NCBI GenBank assembly: GCA_947628845.1
Contig: CANRBK010000007.1
Location: 1-32,850 of the forward strand
DNA from: an uncultured Clostridia bacterium
Lineage (GTDB): Bacteria; Bacillota; Clostridia; TANB77; CAG-508
DNA length: 32,850 nucleotides
Direction: 5' to 3'
In this document: positions 9,801-17,810 of the stretch, piece after piece
How the letters are laid out: each line of letters begins with the position of its first letter
Numbering within the stretch: position 1 is the first letter of the stretch
The notes under the pieces: generated by a model
What the model was told of the DNA's origin: nothing
The model's database searches: none
The model's input: only the letters and a program-made list of their open reading frames with translations
Made by a program: the position numbers and the translations under genes

Positions 9801-10997
9801 TTAATTCCTTTCATATAAATTAAACATTTTTTCCCAGTAGCTATCTAATGTTTCAAATTTTATTGAAGCACAATTTTTAGAATACTTATCTAATAATTCT
9901 TTATTATTCCACAATTTTAATATTACTTCTTTTAACTCATCAACATTTTTTGCCTTGAAAATTTCTCCTGTTTTACCTATATTAATTAGTTCAGGAATTC
10001 CTCCCATATTAGAACCAATTATTGGTGTTCCATACATTTGTGATTCTATTACTGAAAAAGGACAATTTTCATACCATTCTGATGGATATATACTAAGTTT
10101 AGCTTTAGAAACTATTTCTATTAATTCTTCTCCGCTCTTAAATCCAACAAATTTAATATTTTTGTATTTTTTAAATTCATATTCAATTGGACCATATCCT
10201 GCAAAAACAAATTGAATATCTGGCAATTGTTTTATTACTTTCAGCAAAGTTTCAGTTCCTTTGTCTTTACAAAAATATCCAAAATTAATAATATAATCTT
10301 CTTTTTTATATTTTTTAGTTTTTATATTATCAGTAAAGTTATGAATTGTAATTGTTTTATTTCTAAATTCTTCTTGTGTATTAAGTTTTTTCTTTAAAAA
10401 TTCACTAGGACAAATTATTTTATCTACATATTTGTAAACATTTCTCTTATGCCAATATATTGAATCAATTGTTCCTATTAAGCTTTTTAATCTTGACCCC
10501 TTTAAACATTTTGTTCTATAACAATTCCAATAATCACCATTTAAACATTTTTCACATATATTTACTTCACTATCAAATAATCCATGACTAGGACATATTA
10601 GCTGATAATCATGAGCTACATAAAATAGTTTTGCTTTTTTATTTTTTTCTTTATATTTACCAATAGCTAATATAATAGATGGTGTTAGATGATATTCTAT
10701 GTTGTTTAGTATAATTAAATCCGGATTAAATAATTTTAAAAGCTTACTAATCTTTTTTTTAGCTTCTCTTGAATAAATTAACTTTAATACATTGAATATA
10801 CTTTTTATATTATTTTTACTCAAATCATATTCTTTTGCATATAAATTCCAATCATTTTTTAATGTATTTTTTTCATTTTCTAATCCGAAATATTGAACTT
10901 CATTTCCTTTTTTTTGTAAATATTGTCCAAGTTTTATTACATAGGTTTCAGCTCCGCCTTTAGGATATAAAAACTTATTAACTAATAGGACTTTCAA
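9801..10997 (-). CDS. GT4-family glycosyltransferase with Cys-rich insertion
   Basis: A 398-residue GT-B enzyme. The N-terminus KVLLVNKFLYPKGGAETYV (2-20) and the signature around SEWYENCPFSVIESQMYG (about 308-325) are typical of GT4. Residues about 133-170 hold a cluster of five cysteines (CPSHG...CEKC...NCYRTKC), a pattern seen in a subgroup of capsule GT4 enzymes and possibly a small metal-binding hairpin. The start is TTG: AAAGGAG lies 9 bases upstream and no ATG near it is in frame. It sits 14 bases from the preceding gene in the operon. Confidence 0.88.
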   Translation of the reverse strand: MKVLLVNKFLYPKGGAETYVIKLGQYLQKKGNEVQYFGLENEKNTLKNDWNLYAKEYDLSKNNIKSIFNVLKLIYSREAKKKISKLLKLFNPDLIILNNIEYHLTPSIILAIGKYKEKNKKAKLFYVAHDYQLICPSHGLFDSEVNICEKCLNGDYWNCYRTKCLKGSRLKSLIGTIDSIYWHKRNVYKYVDKIICPSEFLKKKLNTQEEFRNKTITIHNFTDNIKTKKYKKEDYIINFGYFCKDKGTETLLKVIKQLPDIQFVFAGYGPIEYEFKKYKNIKFVGFKSGEELIEIVSKAKLSIYPSEWYENCPFSVIESQMYGTPIIGSNMGGIPELINIGKTGEIFKAKNVDELKEVILKLWNNKELLDKYSKNCASIKFETLDSYWEKMFNLYERN

Positions 10998-11011
10998 CTT
11001 TATTAACTCCT

Positions 11012-12127
11012 TTATATTGTATAAATTTTTTGAGTTTTATCTACAACTTTATCCCAATTATATTTTTTTAATATAAAATTTGATATTTCTTCTTTATTTT
11101 TTTTATTTTTTGTATTTAAGCATATATTTAATTTTTTTATTAAATCTTCTATATTTGATTTTTTAAATGTCTTACCATATTCTTCTATTACCTGTTTATT
11201 TTCTTCAATATTACTTACTAAACAATTACATCCATAACTCATAGCCTCTAAAAGAGAAAGAGGCATCCCTTCAATATCACTAGGTAAACAATATAAATAA
11301 CAATTACTATATAATTCTTCAAGTTCTTGTTCTTGAACAAAGCCGGTCATTATAACTCTATCATCTTGATTAGCCTTGCATTTCATTTTTTTTAAATAAT
11401 CATTTGTATGACTTGACCCACCAGCTATTACTAATTTTTTGTCTGTATGTATTTGTTTAAAGGCATCTAGCAAATAATGTAACCCTTTTTCTGGAACTAT
11501 TCTTGCTAAAAATAATATGTAATCATTTTTATTTAAATTGTATTTTTCTTTTATTATATGTGGTTCTCTTTTAATAGGTTGATTTACTCCATTTGGAATA
11601 AAGTGTGTATCTCGATTATATGTATTTTTAAAATATTTTTGTACTCCTTCTGAAAGTACTATTATTTCGTCCGCATATTTTACTGCTAATTTTTCCCCAA
11701 ATTTTATGTATTTACTTGCAAATCCTCCCCATTTAGAACGTTGCCAATCTAATCCATGTATTGTTACTATTATTCTTTTTTTAAATAAATGTGGTATCCA
11801 AAGCATTGCACATGACCCTTCTGCATGATAATGTATTACATCATAATTTCCAAATAATGCTCTTATGCTAGAAAAAAAAGAATATAAAAAAGCGTCTATT
11901 CCCTTTTTGTTTATTGTAGGTATTGTAATAATATTTACACCCTTGTAATTTTTTATATTTTCTTTATTATTATCTACTTTTCTGTTTTGTACGTTTTTTC
12001 CCATTCTGTTATATACATCTACCTTATGTCCTTGTTTCACAAGTCTAGTTGATAATTCTTCTACTACTATTTCTACTCCTCCCTCTCTTGAAGGGATTCT
12101 CTTATGTCCTATCATTGCTATTTTCAT
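11012..12127 (-). CDS. GT4-family glycosyltransferase
   Basis: A 371-residue GT-B enzyme. The N-terminus is IGHKRIPSREGGVEIVVEEL (6-25), and HYHAEGSCAMLWIPHLFKK (about 99-117) and VTIHGLDWQRSKWGG (about 121-135) are strongly patterned. The second domain starts at LFLARIVPEKGLHYLL (about 209-224), and the signature is SDIEGMPLSLLEAMSYG (about 289-305). The N-terminal pattern is reminiscent of the DUF1972-linked rhamnosyltransferase group (Cps2T/WchF), which often makes the second sugar of a capsule unit. That role would suit its place near the priming transferase, but it is inference. AGAGG precedes the ATG. Confidence 0.9.
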   Translation of the reverse strand: MKIAMIGHKRIPSREGGVEIVVEELSTRLVKQGHKVDVYNRMGKNVQNRKVDNNKENIKNYKGVNIITIPTINKKGIDAFLYSFFSSIRALFGNYDVIHYHAEGSCAMLWIPHLFKKRIIVTIHGLDWQRSKWGGFASKYIKFGEKLAVKYADEIIVLSEGVQKYFKNTYNRDTHFIPNGVNQPIKREPHIIKEKYNLNKNDYILFLARIVPEKGLHYLLDAFKQIHTDKKLVIAGGSSHTNDYLKKMKCKANQDDRVIMTGFVQEQELEELYSNCYLYCLPSDIEGMPLSLLEAMSYGCNCLVSNIEENKQVIEEYGKTFKKSNIEDLIKKLNICLNTKNKKNKEEISNFILKKYNWDKVVDKTQKIYTI

Positions 12128-12141
12128 AATATACCTCTTAC

Positions 12142-13323
12142 TTATTCTATTTTTCCCATTTGTTTTCTAATATCTGCATCTACTATTTCTTCTCCTGTTT
12201 TATTCTTTAGTTGTTCTTTAGAAGCTTCTGATAGGCCATCATGTACGATACTTTTTAAATCGCAAGTAGAACATTTATCTAATTGTTCTTTGCTAATCTT
12301 TCCATCTCTAAAATCTCTAACAATTTTATTTTCAAATATAGAATATTTTTGTTTTTTGTAAAATTTTAAAAATTTATGTCTAATTACCCACCAAGCTGGT
12401 TTCCATATATATTTATGCATTGCAGGGCTTACAGACCCTATCATCCAACATTGTCTATCACAATGTCTAACTTTATTTCTAACTTTTTCAGCTTTTTCAG
12501 AATTCCATAATTCTTCCCATGTTTGGTCATTTAAATTACCCATTACTTCTTTTTCTTTTGTTCCATTACATGGCATTACATCACCATAAGGATCTATAAA
12601 AAATGTATCAAAAGCCATATTGCATGGAAGTAGCCTTTTTTGACCAAATATATAATTAATTAATCCATGATTAAAATATGCTCTAAACCACTTTTTAGGT
12701 GAATTTGATTGTAATAATTTATTTATTAATCTTTCAAATTCTTTTGCTACCATCATTCTGTCTTTTATTATATTTTTTGCTTCTACAAAATAAAAACTAT
12801 TATGTAGCGATGCTGTTGCAAACTCCATATTTAATTCATTTGATAAATCATATAATGATACTAAATCCTTTGCATTTGTATCTTGTACTGTCATTCCAAA
12901 CCCTACATCTGGATGTTTCATTTCCACTAATTTTTTTAATGTTGTATATCCTTTATTAAATCCATCTTCTAATCCTCTTATTTTATTGTTTGTTTCTTCT
13001 AATCCTTCTATTGATATCCTAATTCCTACATTTGGAAATTCTTCACAAAGTTTTATTATTCTATCTGTAAAAGATCCATTTGTTGAAATTACTATTCTAT
13101 CTGATTTTTTATATAATTCTCTTACTATATCTGCTAAATCTTCTCTTATAAATGGTTCTCCACCTGTTATATTTGTAAAATACATTTTTGGTAATTTTTT
13201 TATAGTTTCTATACCTATTTCTTCATCTGGTTTTGAAGGGCATTTATATCTATTGCACATCGTACATCTTGCATTACATCTATATGTAACTATTATAGTA
13301 CCATTGAGTTTTTTATTTTGCAT
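12142..13323 (-). CDS. Radical SAM/SPASM protein in the polysaccharide operon
   Basis: A 393-residue radical SAM enzyme. The CX3CX2C motif that binds the SAM-cleaving 4Fe-4S cluster is C16, C20, C23, and GGEP follows at 54-57. The C-terminal half has a SPASM-type auxiliary cluster region: LPCN, then DPYGDVMPCNG, then CDRQC, with a further CSTC pair near residue 350. SPASM enzymes modify peptides or proteins, or act on sugars or alcohols; the substrate here is unknown. I chose the ATG at 13323, which has AGGAAAGG 8 bases upstream, over an in-frame GTG 9 bases earlier that overlaps that site. The gene lies second in the operon, directly after the priming transferase. A decayed copy lies at about 8175-8540. 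Confidence 0.88.
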   Translation of the reverse strand: MQNKKLNGTIIVTYRCNARCTMCNRYKCPSKPDEEIGIETIKKLPKMYFTNITGGEPFIREDLADIVRELYKKSDRIVISTNGSFTDRIIKLCEEFPNVGIRISIEGLEETNNKIRGLEDGFNKGYTTLKKLVEMKHPDVGFGMTVQDTNAKDLVSLYDLSNELNMEFATASLHNSFYFVEAKNIIKDRMMVAKEFERLINKLLQSNSPKKWFRAYFNHGLINYIFGQKRLLPCNMAFDTFFIDPYGDVMPCNGTKEKEVMGNLNDQTWEELWNSEKAEKVRNKVRHCDRQCWMIGSVSPAMHKYIWKPAWWVIRHKFLKFYKKQKYSIFENKIVRDFRDGKISKEQLDKCSTCDLKSIVHDGLSEASKEQLKNKTGEEIVDADIRKQMGKIE

Positions 13324-13351
13324 AATATTCACCTTTCCTTTTTTTGTTTTA

Positions 13352-14065
13352 TTACATTGCTCCTTCTTTTTTCACAACCTTTAAAATTGTTCTTACTAAC
13401 AACTTAATATCTACTTTCAAATTCTGTTCTCGGCTATATTCATAATCCATTTTTAATCTATCATTAAAAGTCACATCACTTCTTCCTGCTATTTGCCAAA
13501 AGCCTGTTATGCCTGGTTTGCATTTTATTATTGAATTATAATATGTACCCATTTCTTCACTTTCTCTTGGTAAATATGGTCTTGGTCCAACTAAACTCAT
13601 TTCTCCTTTTAACACATTTATAAATTGAGGAAACTCATCTAAACTAGTTTTTCTTATAAAATTTCCTATTTTTGTTACTCTTGGATCATTCTTTAATTTT
13701 TTATATTTGCTATATTCTTGATTTGCTTCTTGATTATCTTCTAAATATTGTTGTAGTTTTTCATCAGCACCTACTACCATTGACCTATACTTATACATCT
13801 TAAATAATTTTCCATCTTTTCCTATCCTCTCTTGTGTATAAAATAATGGCCCTTTATCTTTAGATATTATATTTGCTATGTATATTACTATTGATAATGG
13901 TATCAAAGCAATTGTGCCTATTAAACCACCTATAATATCAATAGTTCTTTTTAAAAATCTTTCTATCTTAATTTTAATTGATATTTTATTTATAGTTTTA
14001 TTTTCAGATATTGTTTTATTTATAATATTAGCTTCAGTAAAATTATATCTATCTACTACATTCAT
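13352..14065 (-). CDS. Priming sugar-phosphate transferase (bacterial sugar transferase family)
   Basis: A 237-residue short-form polyisoprenyl-phosphate hexose-1-phosphate transferase. After a polar N-terminal stretch come KRTIDIIGG, one membrane re-entrant helix (about residues 44-63), GPLFYTQERIGKDGKLFKMYK, the KTSLDEFPQFINVLKGEMSL segment and VGPRP, GITGFWQIAGRS and a C-terminal catalytic tail. This family transfers a sugar phosphate to undecaprenyl phosphate and starts the repeat unit, which fits its first place after the operon promoter. A GTG at 14080 would also open the frame; I prefer the ATG at 14065 because GGGGTGAT lies 10 bases before it. The sugar is unknown. Confidence 0.92.
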   Translation of the reverse strand: MNVVDRYNFTEANIINKTISENKTINKISIKIKIERFLKRTIDIIGGLIGTIALIPLSIVIYIANIISKDKGPLFYTQERIGKDGKLFKMYKYRSMVVGADEKLQQYLEDNQEANQEYSKYKKLKNDPRVTKIGNFIRKTSLDEFPQFINVLKGEMSLVGPRPYLPRESEEMGTYYNSIIKCKPGITGFWQIAGRSDVTFNDRLKMDYEYSREQNLKVDIKLLVRTILKVVKKEGAM

Positions 14066-14112
14066 CCCCAATTTAATCACCCCAAACTTAAATTAGATTT
14101 TATCTGCATTAT

Positions 14113-14141
14113 ATTATACAATATCTAATATATCATTTCAA
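14113..14141 (-). promoter_or_regulatory. Sigma-A promoter of the polysaccharide operon
   Basis: TTGAAA (14136-14141) and TATAAT (14113-14118) are separated by exactly 17 bases. Transcription would start near 14106, about 40 bases before the priming transferase ATG. It is the only strong promoter seen ahead of the run of minus-strand polysaccharide genes. Confidence 0.75.
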
Positions 14142-14204
14142 GTTTTTTTGCAGAAAAAAAATGGTAATATTTATCATTTTAAGTATAATTGTTCATAATA
14201 TTGT

Positions 14205-14702
14205 TTAATTATTACCAATTTTTTCATTTTTTTTTGTTATTTTTCTTATAATCATATTAAATATTAAAAATATACCTATGCCATATAAAACTCCTGCTGA
14301 ATCAATTAATACATCTAATACTTTAGGAGTTCTAGTTCCTGTAAATATTTGATGAATTTCATCTGTTATCGCATAAATTACAGCTATTATAAAAGCAATT
14401 AATATTTTATTTTTAAACTTTATATTATAAGTATTTATAAATATCATTATATTTAAACTTGCTATAGTATAAATAGTAAAATGTGCTGTTTTTCTTACTA
14501 TATATTGTGAATCTTCTATCAATTTTTCTTTTTGACTTTCACTTAAGTTTTTGTCTATTTGCAAAATTTCTATTACTTTTCTAGTAAAATTTTTACTTGT
14601 AGATTTTGATTTATATCCATTTTGATTTGAAAATATAAAAATTATTATAAATGTAAGTATAGTCAATATTGCAAATATTATTCTTTGTATTTTTAAACCC
14701 AT
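14205..14702 (-). CDS. VanZ-like membrane protein
   Basis: A 165-residue protein with about four membrane helices. It shows the VanZ family pattern: FSNQNG after the first helix (25-30), RKTAHFTIYTIA (about 70-81), then TDEIHQIFTGTRTPKVLDVLIDSAG (about 113-137 in pieces TDEIHQ and DVLIDSAG). VanZ of enterococci gives low teicoplanin resistance; the wider family has no settled function, though a link to cell envelope polymers is often proposed. It has its own promoter and AGGAGA before the ATG, and it lies directly upstream of the polysaccharide promoter on the same strand, so read-through is possible. Confidence 0.87.
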   Translation of the reverse strand: MGLKIQRIIFAILTILTFIIIFIFSNQNGYKSKSTSKNFTRKVIEILQIDKNLSESQKEKLIEDSQYIVRKTAHFTIYTIASLNIMIFINTYNIKFKNKILIAFIIAVIYAITDEIHQIFTGTRTPKVLDVLIDSAGVLYGIGIFLIFNMIIRKITKKNEKIGNN

Positions 14703-14731
14703 TTTTGTAATCTCCTATTTTTATGTTTTAT

Positions 14732-14760
14732 ATTATAACATATATATTTATGTTTTTCAA
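14732..14760 (-). promoter_or_regulatory. Sigma-A promoter of the vanZ-like gene
   Basis: TTGAAA (14755-14760), 17 bases, TATAAT (14732-14737), with TGT directly before the -10 (extended -10). It lies 30 bases upstream of the vanZ-like ATG and just after the terminator of the gmk operon. Confidence 0.75.
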
Positions 14761-14778
14761 TTAAAATGCACTAAAAAT

Positions 14779-14803
14779 CACCTAATTTTAATTCAATTAG
14801 GTG
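14779..14803 (-). terminator. Terminator ending the rsmE-gmk operon
   Basis: A perfect 8-base stem (CACCTAAT with ATTAGGTG) and 9-base loop is followed on the minus strand by ATTTTTAG. It starts 10 bases after the stop codon of the small membrane protein gene. A T-rich stretch on the other strand could make it work both ways, but no plus-strand gene ends here. Confidence 0.8.
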
Positions 14804-14812
14804 TAGCTTTTT

Positions 14813-15145
14813 CTAATTTGAAACCCATCTTAACATCTTAATATCATTATATTTTTTCAAAACTTGTTTATATTTTTCGTATTCTTCATCCCATAATTCT
14901 TTTGGTACTTTATCAAAAGCTGTAAATATTTTCTCCGCTTCTGATAAATATATTACTTGTTCCTGAGGAGACATTTTTTGATATTGTATAGCAAATTTAT
15001 ATAATTTGTCTAGCATTTCGTTTGCTTCTATAAATCCCCAGAAATCTCTAATTTTTATTCCTAATAATTTAATTTGTATTATTGCATATAATATTAAAGC
15101 AAATAGTATAAATACTAATATATATATTATTAATAATATTTCCAT
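14813..15145 (-). CDS. Small membrane-anchored protein of unknown function
   Basis: A 110-residue protein I do not recognise. It starts with one strong membrane helix (MEILLIIYILVFILFALIL, 1-19) and continues as a soluble, charged and probably helical domain with FWGFIEANEMLDKLYKFA and QEQVIYLSEAEKIFTAF, ending in DIKMLRWVSN. The ATG at 15145 has AAGGTGG 5 bases upstream; a TTG 33 bases earlier is in frame but has no such site. It lies last in the operon, 60 bases after gmk, and ends at a terminator. Its topology (N-in helix, cytosolic or external domain) cannot be fixed by eye. Confidence 0.75.
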   Translation of the reverse strand: MEILLIIYILVFILFALILYAIIQIKLLGIKIRDFWGFIEANEMLDKLYKFAIQYQKMSPQEQVIYLSEAEKIFTAFDKVPKELWDEEYEKYKQVLKKYNDIKMLRWVSN

Positions 15146-15205
15146 TTTTACCACCTTTTGGCTTTTTCTATTGTACAACTTAATTATACCATATATATTA
15201 TTTTT

Positions 15206-15790
15206 TTAACTTTTTATATTATTTATTTCTTCTATTCTTCTTTCATTTTCTATTATAGTCTTAACAATTTGTATCGTTTTTTCTAAATCATCGTTTTTTA
15301 TTACATAGTCATACAATCCAATTTTTGATTCTTCATACTCTAATCTATCTAATCTTAATTGCATTTCAGCCTCGCTTAAGTTATCTCCTCTATTTACAAG
15401 TCTGCGTTTTAATTCTTCTTTGTCAACTTTTAAAAATATAGTTACTAGCTTTGTCTCATTCTTTAAAATTTTCATTAAATTTTCTGTGCCATTTACTTCA
15501 ATATCTTTTACTATTATTTTGCCACTTTTGATTTTCTCGTTCATTAATTTTCTTGATGTTCCATAGTAATTTTCATGATGTATATCATATTCATAAAATT
15601 CACCATTTTTTATTTTTTCTTTAAATTGTTCTTTTGTTATAAAATGATATTGAACTCCTTCTTCTTCATCATTTCTTGGCTTCCTTGAACTAAAAGATGG
15701 AAGTGATATTACATTTTCCATCCTATTTATTAATTCTTTTTTTATTGTATCTTTTCCAGCTCCAGAAACTCCTGATAATATTACTAACAT
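15206..15790 (-). CDS. gmk: Guanylate kinase
   Basis: A 194-residue enzyme, the usual length, that phosphorylates GMP to GDP in purine nucleotide synthesis. The P-loop is GVSGAGKDT (7-15), the GMP-binding segment is SFSSRKPRNDEEEG with YHF (about 32-49), and the YYGTSR motif is at about 74-79. The P-loop has Val and Asp where GPSGxGKGT is common. It stands in the yicC-remA-rpoZ-gmk block, 24 bases after rpoZ. AGGGG lies before the ATG. Confidence 0.93.
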   Translation of the reverse strand: MLVILSGVSGAGKDTIKKELINRMENVISLPSFSSRKPRNDEEEGVQYHFITKEQFKEKIKNGEFYEYDIHHENYYGTSRKLMNEKIKSGKIIVKDIEVNGTENLMKILKNETKLVTIFLKVDKEELKRRLVNRGDNLSEAEMQLRLDRLEYEESKIGLYDYVIKNDDLEKTIQIVKTIIENERRIEEINNIKS

Positions 15791-15814
15791 CTTATATCCC
15801 CTTTATTTTTATAT

Positions 15815-16120
15815 TTATTTGTCCTTATTTTTTTCTATTTCTTCATTTTCTATATTTTCATTTTCTATATATTCATTTTTTTCAATTTCTTTATTTTCCT
15901 CATTTACTTCATTTTCTTCATTTTCTTCATTTGTTACAATTCTTACTTTTCCTTCTGCGATTTCATTAGCAGCAAGTGTTACTGGAGATTCTTCTTTAAC
16001 TTTTGTTAATGGTTCATCTCCCATAGCAATTTGTCTTGCTCTTTTTGATGTAGCTATTACTAGCTCATATCTATTTTTTGATTTTTTTAATAATTCTGTA
16101 ACAGTTGGTTTTACTATCAT
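15815..16120 (-). CDS. rpoZ: RNA polymerase omega subunit with repetitive acidic tail
   Basis: The first ~64 residues are a normal omega subunit: MIVKPTVTELLKK, NRYELVIATSKRARQIA and the PVTLAANEIAEGKV segment that packs on the beta-prime C-terminus and aids polymerase assembly. Residues 65-101 are an added tail of almost only Glu, Asn, Lys and Ile in imperfect repeats such as NEENEENEVNEEN and IENENIENEE. The tail is encoded by a purine-rich microsatellite-like tract, and the opposite strand shows the matching TTCATTTTC repeats. The tail is probably disordered. GGAGG precedes the ATG; remA lies 25 bases upstream. Confidence 0.92.
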   Translation of the reverse strand: MIVKPTVTELLKKSKNRYELVIATSKRARQIAMGDEPLTKVKEESPVTLAANEIAEGKVRIVTNEENEENEVNEENKEIEKNEYIENENIENEEIEKNKDK

Positions 16121-16145
16121 TTTTATTTACCTCCATAAATTTAAT

Positions 16146-16418
16146 TTATTCTTCATCTTGTATTTGTGAAACAGCTGATGTTATATCTTTATCTACTCTA
16201 CCTACAATCGTCTCTGGCTGAACTGCTGACAATATTATATGACCTGAGTCAGTAATTATTACAGCTCTTGTTCTTCTCCCACATGTTGCATCTACTGCAA
16301 TTTTATTATCTTTAGCTTCTTGTACCATTCTTTTTATTGGTGCTGATTCTGGACTTACTATTGCAACTATTCTTTCAGCTGAAACAATATTTCCAAATCC
16401 TATATTTACTAATTGCAT
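16146..16418 (-). CDS. remA: RemA/DUF370-family DNA-binding regulator
   Basis: A protein of about 90 residues with the RemA family sequence: [47 protein letters not shown] and SAVQPET. In Bacillus subtilis RemA is a ring-forming DNA-binding protein that activates matrix (eps) and osmoprotection genes. The ATG at 16418 has AAAGGA 9 bases upstream, while the ATG at 16427 abuts that site, so the shorter form is preferred. It follows yicC by 6-16 bases. The nearby polysaccharide operon, about 2 kb downstream, makes a regulatory link tempting but it is not shown. Confidence 0.92.
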   Translation of the reverse strand: MQLVNIGFGNIVSAERIVAIVSPESAPIKRMVQEAKDNKIAVDATCGRRTRAVIITDSGHIILSAVQPETIVGRVDKDITSAVSQIQDEE

Positions 16419-16433
16419 AAAATTCATTCCTTT

Positions 16434-17315
16434 CTATTCTATATTTTGTATTTGTTCTCTAATGTCTTCCAATTCTGTCTTTATTTCTATAACTTCATTT
16501 ATTATTTCTAAATCATTTGCTTTAGAACCTATTGTGTTCGTTTCTCTATTCATTTCTTGAATTATAAAATCTAATTTTTTTCCTATTGCTTCATTTTTGT
16601 TATTAGCTATTAAATTTTCAAATTGAGATATATGACTTTTTAATCTTGTTATTTCTTCTTCTACTGAACATTTATCAGCATATATTACCACTTCTTGTGC
16701 TAGTCTTGCTTTATCTATTTCTTCTGTTTTTAATATTTCATTTATTCTTTTTTCTAATTTTACTACATAAGCGTCAATTAGTCCAGTAGATTTTTCAGAT
16801 ATTTTCTCTATTTGATTTTTTATTTTATCTATTCTTTCTAATAAATCTTTTGATATTTTTTCTCCTTCTATTTGTTTCATTTTTACTATTTTATCTGTTG
16901 CTTGTTGTGTTGTTTGTATCAGTTCACATTTTATTTTTTCATCATTTTCGTCTGCTATTATTGTTAAAACATCAGGCATTTTTGATATATCTACAACTTC
17001 TATATTGGCAGAAATTTTTTCTTCTGCTGCTAATTCTTTTAATTGATTTATATATATTTTGGCTAATTCTTTATTTATTTTTATATCTTTTCTTTCTTCA
17101 CTATTATTTTGAAAGTTTATAAATACATCTATTTTCCCTCTTTTTATTTTTTCGGATATTTGTTTTTTTATATCTTCTTCTAAATAGCTTAATATTCTTG
17201 GCATTTTTATACTTATATCCAAATATCTATGATTTACACTTTTTATCTCTACTTGATATTCTCTCTTTTCTATATCTAACAATCCTTTACCATATCCAGT
17301 CATGCTTCTAATCAT
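16434..17315 (-). CDS. yicC: YicC-family endoribonuclease
   Basis: A 293-residue protein with both YicC domains: the N-terminus IRSMTGYGKG (2-11) followed by EIKSVNHRYLDISIKMP (23-39), and the C-terminal DUF1732 block ending in KLDFIIQEMNRETNTIGSKA (about 247-266). YicC proteins are endoribonucleases linked to small RNA turnover and stationary-phase fitness. AGAGG precedes the ATG and it overlaps no neighbour, lying 13 bases from the membrane protein gene upstream and very close to remA, the standard Firmicutes order. Confidence 0.93.
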   Translation of the reverse strand: MIRSMTGYGKGLLDIEKREYQVEIKSVNHRYLDISIKMPRILSYLEEDIKKQISEKIKRGKIDVFINFQNNSEERKDIKINKELAKIYINQLKELAAEEKISANIEVVDISKMPDVLTIIADENDEKIKCELIQTTQQATDKIVKMKQIEGEKISKDLLERIDKIKNQIEKISEKSTGLIDAYVVKLEKRINEILKTEEIDKARLAQEVVIYADKCSVEEEITRLKSHISQFENLIANNKNEAIGKKLDFIIQEMNRETNTIGSKANDLEIINEVIEIKTELEDIREQIQNIE

Positions 17316-17328
17316 TCTTTTTACCTCT

Positions 17329-17799
17329 TTATCGTTTTCTTCTTTTTACAGCTTCTCTTTTTACTGGCTGTTCTTTTTTTACTATCTCTCTTATGTCACT
17401 AAACTTTTTTGCTTCCTCTTTTTTTCCTTTTGTATATGCTATTATACCTTTTAAAACATAATATATTGCATATGTATATGCTCCTACTAACAAATATGAA
17501 TTAAAATTAAAATTATATCTATTTGTTATATGTTTTGCTGTCAATGTAAATATAGATAAGATCAATATTTCTATTCCTTTTATAACTAAAAAGCCATCAT
17601 CTTTTTTATATGCTACTTCAAAAATACAAATTGATATAAATAGTGTTATCATAGTAAAATATTGTATTACTTTTTCCATAACTTCTTCACTTATATTTTG
17701 ATATACTATATTTAGTATAAGGAAATATGCTACAAATATTATTGCTTTTAATATATTAAAATATATTTGCTTTAGATATTTTTCATCCATATCTTTCAC
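17329..17799 (-). CDS. Four-helix membrane protein of unknown function
   Basis: A 156-residue protein I do not recognise. It has about four hydrophobic helices (around residues 18-35, 47-63, 74-88 and 99-115) and a Lys/Arg-rich C-terminal tail from about 122 to the end (KGKKEEAKKF, then KREAVKRRKR), expected in the cytoplasm. The start is GTG with AGGAGG 7 bases upstream. It sits between rsmE and yicC with 11 and 13 bases of spacing, so it is co-transcribed with RNA-related genes; that neighbourhood does not define its job. Confidence 0.82.
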   Translation of the reverse strand: MKDMDEKYLKQIYFNILKAIIFVAYFLILNIVYQNISEEVMEKVIQYFTMITLFISICIFEVAYKKDDGFLVIKGIEILILSIFTLTAKHITNRYNFNFNSYLLVGAYTYAIYYVLKGIIAYTKGKKEEAKKFSDIREIVKKEQPVKREAVKRRKR

Positions 17800-17810
17800 T
17801 TGTTTTCCTC

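Noticed and set aside
14060-14080. GTG at 14080 as the start of the priming transferase
   Set aside because: It lies within the GGGGTGAT ribosome site of the ATG at 14065 and would add five unsupported residues.
15819-16169. Plus-strand open frame rich in Ser and Phe opposite rpoZ
   Set aside because: It is the reverse reading of the omega gene and its Glu/Asn repeat tail, with no ribosome site and no family sequence.
16850-17122. Leu/Phe-rich plus-strand open frame opposite yicC
   Set aside because: Such frames arise opposite AT-rich Lys/Glu codons; no start signal or known pattern supports it. The same holds for the other plus-strand frames opposite the polysaccharide, rsmE, gltX and glyS genes.
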